Below the pieces are notes generated by a model. The model had not been told where the DNA came from. It saw only the letters and a list, made by a program, of their open reading frames with translations, and ran no database searches. DNA of 64,000 nucleotides, from positions 248,001 through 312,000 of the forward strand of contig NZ_JAGPWD010000001.1 of NCBI RefSeq assembly GCF_018119395.1, written 5' to 3'. A program made the translations under genes and the position numbers. Within the stretch, counting starts at the first letter, position 1. Each line of letters opens with the position of its first letter. Positions 17,846-23,805 of the stretch are shown piece after piece. Source of the DNA: Massilia sp. ZL223. GTDB taxonomy: Bacteria; Pseudomonadota; Gammaproteobacteria; Burkholderiales; Burkholderiaceae_D.

Positions 17846-19087
17846 TTAGCCTGCGATGAAGGCGTCGGCGGCTTCGCGCATGATGCGGTCCGCTTCCGCG
17901 ATCTGGGCGTCGGAGACGACCAGGGCCGGCGCCAGGCGCACCACGTCCGGGCCTGCGATCAGCAGCATCAGGCCGAGCTTCTCGGCGGCCTTGGTGTAGT
18001 CCTTGGCGCGGCCCTTGTAGCCTTCCGCCATCGGCAGGCCGATCAGCAGGCCCATGCCGCGCGCCTTGCCGAACAGCTGCGGATAGTCGGCAGCCAGCTT
18101 TTCCAGGTTGCCCATGATCTTGGCGGTGGCTTCCTTGACGCGCTCCAGGAAGGCCGGCTGGCCGATGGTCTCGACGACCTTCAGGCCGACGGTGGCCGCC
18201 AGCGGATTGCCGCCGTAGGTGGTGCCGTGCGAGCCGACGCCGAAGTGCTGGGCGATCTCGTTGGTGGTCAGCATGGCGCCGATCGGGTAGCCGTTGCCCA
18301 GGGCCTTGGCCGAGGTCAGGATGTCCGGGGTGACGCCGACCTGCATGTAGGCGTACAGCGAGCCGGTGCGGCCCACGCCCGACTGGACTTCGTCGAACAC
18401 CAGCAGCGCACCGGTCTTGTCGCAGAACTCGCGCAGGGCCTTCAGGTATTCCGGATTGCCCGGGATGACGCCGCCCTCGCCCTGGATCGGCTCGACGATC
18501 ACGGCGGCCACGTCGTCGGTGATGGCGGCGCGTGCGGCTTCGATGTCGTTGTAGGGGATGTGGTTGATGTCCTGCGGCAGCGGCTCGAAGCCTTCGGTGT
18601 ACTTCGGCTGGCCGCCCACCGAGACGGTGAACAGGGTGCGGCCGTGGAAGGACGACAGGCAGGACACGATGCGCGACTTGTGCGGGCCGAACTTGGTGTG
18701 CGCGTACTTGCGGGCCAGCTTCAGGGCCGCTTCATTGGCTTCGGCGCCCGAGTTGCAGAAGAAGGCGCGGTCGGCGAAGGTGGCTTCGGTCAGGGCCGTG
18801 GCCAGGCGCAGCACCGGCTCGTTGGTGTAGCCGTTGCCGAGGTGCCAGAGGGTGTTGATCTGCTTGGTCAGGGCGTCGACCAGGGCCGGGTTGGCGTGGC
18901 CGAGGCTCGAGACGGCGATGCCGGAGGTGAAGTCCAGGTATTGCTTGCCTTCCTGGTCCCACACGTCCAGGCCCGCAGCGCGCACCGGCACCATCGCGGC
19001 CGGGGCGTAGGTCGGGACGAGGACTTCGTCGAAGGTCTGCCGAGTGACAGGCCGCGTGGTGACACCCGAATCAAGCTTTGCGTTCAT
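17846..19087 (-). CDS. astC: succinylornithine/acetylornithine aminotransferase
   Basis: 413-residue class III PLP aminotransferase. The start is the ATG seven bases after GAGGA; a longer frame adds only six residues and overlaps that ribosome site. FCNSGAEANEAA, FDEVQSGVGRTG and LTSAKALGNG with the Schiff-base lysine (Lys261) are present. In this operon it should transaminate N-succinylornithine with 2-oxoglutarate to succinylglutamate semialdehyde; members also accept N-acetylornithine, so a shared biosynthetic role (argD) is possible. First gene of the ast operon. Confidence 0.92.
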   Translation of the reverse strand: MNAKLDSGVTTRPVTRQTFDEVLVPTYAPAAMVPVRAAGLDVWDQEGKQYLDFTSGIAVSSLGHANPALVDALTKQINTLWHLGNGYTNEPVLRLATALTEATFADRAFFCNSGAEANEAALKLARKYAHTKFGPHKSRIVSCLSSFHGRTLFTVSVGGQPKYTEGFEPLPQDINHIPYNDIEAARAAITDDVAAVIVEPIQGEGGVIPGNPEYLKALREFCDKTGALLVFDEVQSGVGRTGSLYAYMQVGVTPDILTSAKALGNGYPIGAMLTTNEIAQHFGVGSHGTTYGGNPLAATVGLKVVETIGQPAFLERVKEATAKIMGNLEKLAADYPQLFGKARGMGLLIGLPMAEGYKGRAKDYTKAAEKLGLMLLIAGPDVVRLAPALVVSDAQIAEADRIMREAADAFIAG

Positions 19088-19148
19088 GGCTTCTTCCTCA
19101 TCCAATCATGTAAGGGTTAGCGCGGGCAGGATCCCGCAGGTTCGAGCC

Positions 19149-19190
19149 ATTATAGAAACGCAGTCTGACAAGTTCTTGCAGAAGTGCGAC
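19149..19190 (-). promoter_or_regulatory. predicted activator-dependent promoter of the ast operon
   Basis: On the minus strand a perfect TATAAT (19149-19154) lies about 60 bp upstream of astC. The matching -35 position (AAGAAC) is poor. Just upstream (to 19190) is GTCGCACTTCTGCAAGAA, which resembles the TGTCGC-N-AA pattern known for the AraC-type ArgR of Pseudomonas. The likely controller is the AraC-family protein encoded at 19444-20385. Confidence 0.45.
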
Positions 19191-19275
19191 GGGGATTTTC
19201 ATTTTTGGTCGGGGAGCAACATGGGGGGCCGTCGCTGGGAGAAAAGCGTTAGCTTCCCGACAATTGCTGGCCTAT

Positions 19276-19386
19276 AAACCGTCATCCCGGCGTAGGCCGG
19301 GATCCAATTCCCTTGCACAGTGAGAATGCACGCGTGACCGGTACGCGGGCGAACTTGGGTCCCGGCCTTCGCCGGGATGACGGTTT
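19276..19386. repeat. 111-bp REP-like double hairpin, copy A
   Basis: The ends are inverted: AAACCGTCATCCCGGC and GCCGGGATGACGGTTT match perfectly over 16 bp, and the arms remain complementary over 32 bp with two mismatches. Each arm also folds on itself (CCCGGC/GCCGGG). The spacer contains ACAGTGAGAA-GCA-GCG, shared with the 62.4-kb copy. It sits between the 3' end of the AraC gene and the astC promoter. Confidence 0.85.
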
Positions 19387-19443
19387 TTAGGCTAGAGGCG
19401 GGTGAAATGCTGCAACTATGCAAGTTTCGCGGTTAGGAAGTAC

Positions 19444-20385
19444 TTACTGCCCCAACTTGCGCTGCCGCTCTTCCCGCGGCGTATTCCCAAACAGCGCCCC
19501 AAACGCCGTCGAAAAATGCGAGCCCGACGAAAACCCGCACATCAGCCCCACCTGAACGATCGAGTGATTGGTATCCAGCAGCAGCTGCCTGGCCCGCTTC
19601 AAGCGTAGTTCGAGGTAATACCGCGACGGCAAGCTACCCAGGTACTGCTTGAACAGCCTCTCCAGCTGCCTGCGCGAAATCCCCGACAGCTGCGCGATCT
19701 CGTCGGTCGACAGCGGCTCTTCGATATTCGCCTCCATCAGCGCCACCGCCTCGGTCAGCTTGGGCTGCAAGGCGCCGAAGCGCGCCTGCAAGGCCACGCG
19801 CTGGCGCTCGTCCGGCCCGCGCACCCGGTCCACGCACAGGCTTTCCTTGACCTGGGCCTGCACCGTGGCGCCGCACAGCAGCTCCACCAGGGTCAGCGCG
19901 AAGTCGAGGCTGGCCGCCCCGCCGCAGCAGGTCAGGCGGTTGGCGTCGAACTCGTAGAGATGGGGGGTGAACAGCGCCTGCTCGGCCAGCGCATTCACGT
20001 CCGGGTAGAGCGCCCAAGGCAGCGCGGTGCGCACGCCGTGCAAGGCGCCGGCGTCGGCCAGCCACAGCACGCCCGCCCCCACCCCGCCCCAGAACGGCGC
20101 GGCGCGGCAGCGTTCGATCAGGGCGCGGCAGTTGGCGGGCTTGAGCGCCGCCTCGGACTCGTCCGCCACCAGCAGCACCAGGTGCCAGTGGCGCTGGGCG
20201 TCGCCGACGAACTTGTCGGGACTGCGCACGTCGACGTGCAGCCGCTCCGGCCCCATCGCCTTGGCGGCCAGGCGCAGCGGCTGGACCAGCGCCGACCAGG
20301 TCAGCGCATCCGGCTCGCCGGCATTGACCAGCAGGACGCGCAAGGGGCGCTCCTGTGCCAGGCGGGACAGGTCAACAGGCTGCAT
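19444..20385 (-). CDS. AraC-family regulator with GATase1/DJ-1-like N-terminal domain (ArgR/GlxA type)
   Basis: 313 residues. The N-terminal about 190 residues form a DJ-1/PfpI-like domain, and the C-terminus carries two helix-turn-helix motifs of the AraC/XylS type (STDEIAQLSGISRRQLERLF and IVQVGLMCGFSSGSHFSTAF). This architecture is that of the Pseudomonas arginine regulator ArgR and of GlxA proteins. Its position at the head of the ast operon, in the same orientation with a repeat between, makes it the probable arginine-responsive activator of that operon. The inducer is not proven by sequence. Confidence 0.82.
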   Translation of the reverse strand: MQPVDLSRLAQERPLRVLLVNAGEPDALTWSALVQPLRLAAKAMGPERLHVDVRSPDKFVGDAQRHWHLVLLVADESEAALKPANCRALIERCRAAPFWGGVGAGVLWLADAGALHGVRTALPWALYPDVNALAEQALFTPHLYEFDANRLTCCGGAASLDFALTLVELLCGATVQAQVKESLCVDRVRGPDERQRVALQARFGALQPKLTEAVALMEANIEEPLSTDEIAQLSGISRRQLERLFKQYLGSLPSRYYLELRLKRARQLLLDTNHSIVQVGLMCGFSSGSHFSTAFGALFGNTPREERQRKLGQ

Positions 20386-20508
20386 CGGGGTGGGTCGGCG
20401 GTGTCATGAAGAAAACCGGGCAAACAAAACGTAGTCCACTATCATACCGGAGATCACCGTAGCGGCCCCGGCGGTGACAACCTGGCAAGCAAACCATGGT
20501 CGGGCGGC

Positions 20509-20514
20509 TATAAT
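20509..20514 (+). promoter_or_regulatory. -10 box seven bases before the MarR ATG (leaderless transcript predicted)
   Basis: Perfect TATAAT. With the usual spacing, transcription would begin at 20521-20522, at or one base before the A of the start codon. No Shine-Dalgarno sequence precedes the ATG. No clear -35 box is seen. Confidence 0.55.
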
Positions 20515-20521
20515 CTTCTCC

Positions 20522-21001
20522 ATGGGGGAACGATACTTAAAGAGCGTCCGGCTGCTGGCCGAGTGCATGCAGGGCTTCGAACGCTTTTCGGGCGAATCGG
20601 TACGCCGTCACGGCCTGACCCATGCCCAGTTCGACATCATCGCCACGCTCGGCAACACCACCGGCATGAGCTACAAGGAGCTGGGCGAACGGACCCTGAT
20701 CACCAAGGGCACCTTGACCGGCGTCATCGAACGCCTCGAACACAAAGGCTTGGTGATGCGCGAACGCAGCACGGACGACAAGCGTTCCTTTTTCGTACGG
20801 CTCACGCCAGCCGGGGATCGGGTATTCTGCGAAGTGTTCCCCAAGGTGGTCGCCCATGGAAAACAATTATTCTCGGCCTATAGCGAAGCCGACTTCGACG
20901 CCCTCGATGCGGCGCTCTCGACCCTGCGCGCCAGCATCGCGCAGGGCAGCCATGCCGACGGCCTGCCCCTCTTACCTTCCCAACTAAAGGACTCCCCTTG
21001 A
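20522..21001 (+). CDS. MarR-family transcriptional regulator
   Basis: 159 residues from ATG (MGERYLKSVRLL). The winged helix is visible: LTHAQFDIIATLG, MSYKELGERTLITKGTLTGVIERLE as helix-turn-helix, and RERSTDDKRSFFVRLT as the wing with the conserved DxR(S/K) motif. It is expected to be a dimeric DNA-binding repressor, but ligand and targets are unknown. A GTG start 48 bases upstream is possible but would lie before the TATAAT box. Its stop codon overlaps the next gene's TTG start. Confidence 0.85.
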   Translation: MGERYLKSVRLLAECMQGFERFSGESVRRHGLTHAQFDIIATLGNTTGMSYKELGERTLITKGTLTGVIERLEHKGLVMRERSTDDKRSFFVRLTPAGDRVFCEVFPKVVAHGKQLFSAYSEADFDALDAALSTLRASIAQGSHADGLPLLPSQLKDSP

Positions 21002-21279
21002 AAACTTCCCTGATCGAAGGCAAGAAGCCTGCCCATTTCGACAAGCACATCATCGGCAACCTGCTGCTCGACGTCGCCCCGCTGGATGAAGTCAAACAGG
21101 AAAAGATGCTGATCGGCGTGCGCAACGAGACCGGCGAGATCTACCGCCTCATCGGCGCGACCAAGCTGAACAGCTTCATGAACGCGGTCGAGGAATTGTT
21201 CGACCTGGGCCTGGTCGACGAACTCCAGGACACCGAAGAGCCGAAGGACGGCTGCGACGCCATCTTCAGCGAACCCTGA
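20998..21279 (+). CDS. small conserved-looking protein of unknown function, coupled to marR
   Basis: 93 residues from a TTG start that overlaps the MarR stop in the string TTGA; AAAGGA lies six bases upstream, so the start is well supported and translation should be coupled. The protein is acidic, soluble and has no signal peptide, membrane segment or cysteine pair. I do not recognise the family. Coupling to a MarR regulator suggests a shared role, for example as accessory factor or ligand binder. Confidence 0.7.
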   Translation: MKTSLIEGKKPAHFDKHIIGNLLLDVAPLDEVKQEKMLIGVRNETGEIYRLIGATKLNSFMNAVEELFDLGLVDELQDTEEPKDGCDAIFSEP

Positions 21280-21346
21280 TGCTCCTTCCCTGTGGCAAAA
21301 AGATGCCGCAGGGAAAATTTTCGGCAGTCTTCCATGGCGATAGGGG

Positions 21347-21352
21347 TATAAT
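21347..21352 (+). promoter_or_regulatory. -10 box six bases before the HDOD ATG (leaderless transcript predicted)
   Basis: Perfect TATAAT; the calculated +1 falls on the A of the ATG at 21359. The bases between are TTTTCG, so no ribosome-binding site exists. Confidence 0.6.
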
Positions 21353-21358
21353 TTTTCG

Positions 21359-22192
21359 ATGGACAGACTCTCCGCACTCAAGAGCATCGCCGCCGAGGCC
21401 GGGCGCGGCGAACTGAGCTTCCCCACCAGCGTCAACGCGACGCTCAAGCTGCAGCGCGCGCTGGGCGAGCCCGACTTCCACATCGACGACGCGGCGCGCC
21501 TGGTCCAGGCCGAGCCGCTGCTGGCGGCGCGTACCGTCGCCATCGCCAATTCCGTCGCCTACAACCGCTCCGGCAACGATGTCACCAATGTGCGCGCGGC
21601 CGTCCAGCGCGTCGGTTTCCGCACCCTGGGCGCGCTGGCGGCCTCCGTCATCGTGCGCCAGCTGGCCAGCGAGATCCAGGACCCCGCCCTGCGCGCCAAG
21701 GCCGACCAGCTGTGGACCCATTCGGCCCACGTGGCGGCGCTGGCCCAGGTGATCGCGCGCCGCGTCTCCTTCGTCGACCCGGAAACGGCCATGTTCGCCG
21801 GAATCGTCCACGAAGTGGGCGGTTTCTACCTGTTGTCGCGTGCGGAAAGCTATCCCGGCCTGCTGGACGGCGGCGCGGACGAGTGGATCGAACACGGCGA
21901 AGTGGCCATCGGCCGCGGCGTGCTGCTCAAGCTCGGCGTACCGGTGGCCGTGATGGGCGCCATCGAAGCGCTGTGGAACGGCATGCGCGCCCTGCCGCCC
22001 GAGACCCTCGGCGATACCCTGCTGCTGGCCAAGGACCTGACGCCCGTGGCCTCTCCCCTGCTCGAACGCCCCGGCGCCACCACGCCCGAGAGCGCGGCCA
22101 CCATCGATTTCACCATCGGCGCCGGCACCCTGGCCCAAGTGCTCGAGGAGTCGGCCGAGGAAGTGCAGAGCCTGACCGCCGCGCTGATGTAA
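21359..22192 (+). CDS. HDOD-domain protein
   Basis: 277 residues. The HDOD pattern is clear: LSFPTSVNATLKLQRAL, AARLVQAEPLLAARTVAIANS, AVQRVGFRTLGALAASVIV and the degenerate HD region FAGIVHEVGGFYLL. HDOD proteins resemble HD-GYP phosphodiesterases without intact metal ligands and usually act as signalling scaffolds, often with GGDEF/EAL or chemotaxis partners. No partner domain is fused here. The start codon is the first base of the predicted transcript. The gene ends six bases before the terminator tail of the first sRNA on the other strand. Confidence 0.85.
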   Translation: MDRLSALKSIAAEAGRGELSFPTSVNATLKLQRALGEPDFHIDDAARLVQAEPLLAARTVAIANSVAYNRSGNDVTNVRAAVQRVGFRTLGALAASVIVRQLASEIQDPALRAKADQLWTHSAHVAALAQVIARRVSFVDPETAMFAGIVHEVGGFYLLSRAESYPGLLDGGADEWIEHGEVAIGRGVLLKLGVPVAVMGAIEALWNGMRALPPETLGDTLLLAKDLTPVASPLLERPGATTPESAATIDFTIGAGTLAQVLEESAEEVQSLTAALM

Positions 22193-22197
22193 GCAGC

Positions 22198-22258
22198 AAA
22201 AAAAATGCCCGCTTAAAAAGCGGGCAAAGTCCAAAACTAGGGATGTCCTGAAAGAGAC
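22198..22258 (-). ncRNA. tandem small RNA, copy 1 (about 60 nt)
   Basis: Predicted start G22258. The first 32 nt, beginning GTCTCTTTCAGGACATCC and ending at 22227, are identical in three copies. A perfect hairpin (TGCCCGCTT/AAGCGGGCA, loop of three) at 22206-22226 and eight Ts at 22198-22205 make a strong intrinsic terminator. There is no start codon within the unit, so it is not a small protein gene. The identical 5' domain with variable but complementary stem sequences argues for an RNA under selection. Confidence 0.8.
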
Positions 22259-22264
22259 AGGTCC

Positions 22265-22307
22265 ACTTTACGGGTTCGACAGCCTTCGTTCCGTGCGCTG
22301 CTTCACA
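22265..22307 (-). promoter_or_regulatory. promoter and CRP/FNR-like operator of sRNA copy 1
   Basis: -10 box TAAAGT (22265-22270) and a TGTGAAGCAGCGCACG dyad (22292-22307) whose centre is exactly 41.5 bp upstream of the predicted start. No -35 hexamer is present, as expected for class II activation. Confidence 0.65.
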
Positions 22308-22344
22308 TTGCGTATGTTTCTTCTACCTTCTGCGCAATCAGGCG

Positions 22345-22408
22345 AAAAAAAACCCGCTCCGAGGAGGGAGCGGGTGAAGTCCAAAACTAGGGATGTCCTG
22401 AAAGAGAC
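22345..22408 (-). ncRNA. tandem small RNA, copy 2 (about 64 nt)
   Basis: Predicted start G22408 and the same 32-nt 5' domain (22408 down to 22377). The terminator stem differs in sequence from copies 1 and 3 (ACCCGCTCC / GGGAGCGGGT, 22352-22375) but keeps pairing, i.e. compensatory change, and is followed by a run of eight Ts (22345-22352). Confidence 0.8.
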
Positions 22409-22414
22409 AAGTTC

Positions 22415-22457
22415 AGTATAGGTCGCCCTTGGGGAATGCTCCGTGCGGTGTTTCACA
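22415..22457 (-). promoter_or_regulatory. promoter and CRP/FNR-like operator of sRNA copy 2
   Basis: -10 box TATACT (22415-22420); dyad TGTGAAACACCGCACG (22442-22457), again centred at -41.5. The sequence between box and dyad is not conserved among copies, although its length is. Confidence 0.65.
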
Positions 22458-22577
22458 CTGCGGAATTATTTTTCATCCTTCTCAATGCTCTTCTACGGGC
22501 AACAGCAGTCAAATAGTTGTCTTCAAACTGAACGAATATATCGGAGACGCGTTCGGCCAATAGTCGAGGCGCCGGAC

Positions 22578-22639
22578 AAAAAAATGCCCGCTCTTGCGGA
22601 GCGGGCAAAGTCCAAAACTAGGGATGTCCTGAAAGAGAC
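22578..22639 (-). ncRNA. tandem small RNA, copy 3 (about 62 nt)
   Basis: Predicted start G22639, same 32-nt 5' domain, then hairpin TGCCCGCT/AGCGGGCA with a seven-base loop (22585-22607) and seven Ts (22578-22584). The stem arms match copy 1 while the loop differs. Confidence 0.8.
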
Positions 22640-22645
22640 GAGTCC

Positions 22646-22688
22646 ACTATAAGTTTGGGCTAGCAAGGGATCTGTGCGCTGTCGCACA
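22646..22688 (-). promoter_or_regulatory. promoter and CRP/FNR-like operator of sRNA copy 3
   Basis: -10 box TATAGT (22646-22651). The dyad TGTGCGACAGCGCACA (22673-22688) is a perfect palindrome with 6-bp arms, also centred at -41.5 from the predicted start. Confidence 0.65.
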
Positions 22689-22727
22689 CAAATCCCCAGG
22701 TTCTCATCCATACCAGGATGGATCAAT

Positions 22728-22762
22728 AAAAATGCCGCCGCAGCGAAGCTGGGCGGCATTTT
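22728..22762 (-). terminator. intrinsic terminator of secF
   Basis: AAAATGCCGCC and GGCGGCATTTT form a stem about 20 bp beyond the secF stop; the A and T tracts on both sides make it usable in either direction. Confidence 0.75.
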
Positions 22763-22780
22763 CTATAGGAAAGTTCGGAA

Positions 22781-23803
22781 TCAGACCACGGCGCCGTCGG
22801 TCTCGTCCTTTTCCTTGACCGGCTTGATCAGGTCTTCGCGCTTCACGCCCAGCCACATGGCGATCGCCGCGGCCACGAACACCGACGAATAGATACCGAA
22901 GCAGATGCCGATGGTCAGCGCGATGGCGAAGTAGTGCAGCGCATGGCCGCCGAAGAACAGCATCGACAGCACCATCATCTGGGTCGAACCGTGGGTGATG
23001 ATGGTACGCGAGATGGTGCTGGTGATCGCATGGTCGATCACCTGGGTCACCGTCATCTTGCGCTGCTTGCGGAACATCTCGCGGATACGGTCGAAGATCA
23101 CGACCGATTCGTTGACCGAGTAGCCCAGCACCGCCAGGATCGCCGCCAGCACCGTGAGCGAGAACTCCCACTGGAAGAAGGCGAAGAAGCCCAGGATGAT
23201 GACCACGTCGTGCAGGTTCGCGAGGATGGCCGCGACCGCGAACTTCCACTCGAAGCGGATCGCGAGGTAGGCGACCACGCCGAACACCACCATCAGCAGC
23301 GCGTTCAGGCCGTTCTGCGCCAGCTCGTCGCCGACCTGCGGACCGACGAATTCCACGCGCTGCAGGCTGACCAGTTCCTTGCCGGCCGCATCCACGCAGC
23401 TGGTGCGGCTGACCTGCTCGCCCTTGGCGCTGGTGGTCTGGAACTGCTTCGGCGTACCCTGCTCGGAGGCGCAGACCGCGTTGAACACCTTGGCCGAGGT
23501 GCCGGCCGCCGGCGCGCCCTGCACGATCGGCAGGCGCAGCATGATGTCCTGGGCGGTGCCGAAGCTCTGCACTTCAGGCGCTTCGTAGCCGATGCCGCGC
23601 AGCGTAGTGCGGATCTTCTCCTGGTCGGCCGCGTGCGGGTAACGCAGCTCCATCACGGTGCCGCCGGTGAACTCCACCGAGTAATGCAGCCCCTTGGTCG
23701 CCAGGAAGAACACCGCCGCCAGGAAGGTCAGCGCCGAGATCACGTTGAGGATCAGGGCGTGACGCATGAACGGGATGTCCCGTTTGATCTTGAAAAATTC
23801 CAT
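22781..23803 (-). CDS. secF: protein translocase subunit SecF
   Basis: 340 residues with six predicted membrane helices. The periplasmic loop after TM1 includes the family motif VEFTGGTVMELRY. SecF pairs with SecD in the inner membrane and uses proton motive force to pull exported proteins through SecYEG. It starts two bases after the secD stop. The periplasmic loop is somewhat longer than in Escherichia coli, as in other betaproteobacteria. Confidence 0.97.
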   Translation of the reverse strand: MEFFKIKRDIPFMRHALILNVISALTFLAAVFFLATKGLHYSVEFTGGTVMELRYPHAADQEKIRTTLRGIGYEAPEVQSFGTAQDIMLRLPIVQGAPAAGTSAKVFNAVCASEQGTPKQFQTTSAKGEQVSRTSCVDAAGKELVSLQRVEFVGPQVGDELAQNGLNALLMVVFGVVAYLAIRFEWKFAVAAILANLHDVVIILGFFAFFQWEFSLTVLAAILAVLGYSVNESVVIFDRIREMFRKQRKMTVTQVIDHAITSTISRTIITHGSTQMMVLSMLFFGGHALHYFAIALTIGICFGIYSSVFVAAAIAMWLGVKREDLIKPVKEKDETDGAVV

Positions 23804-23805
23804 CG

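Noticed and set aside
22198..22688. CRISPR array
   Set aside because: Three repeats only, at 150- and 231-bp intervals; each repeat ends in an intrinsic terminator and starts at a promoter; no cas genes nearby.
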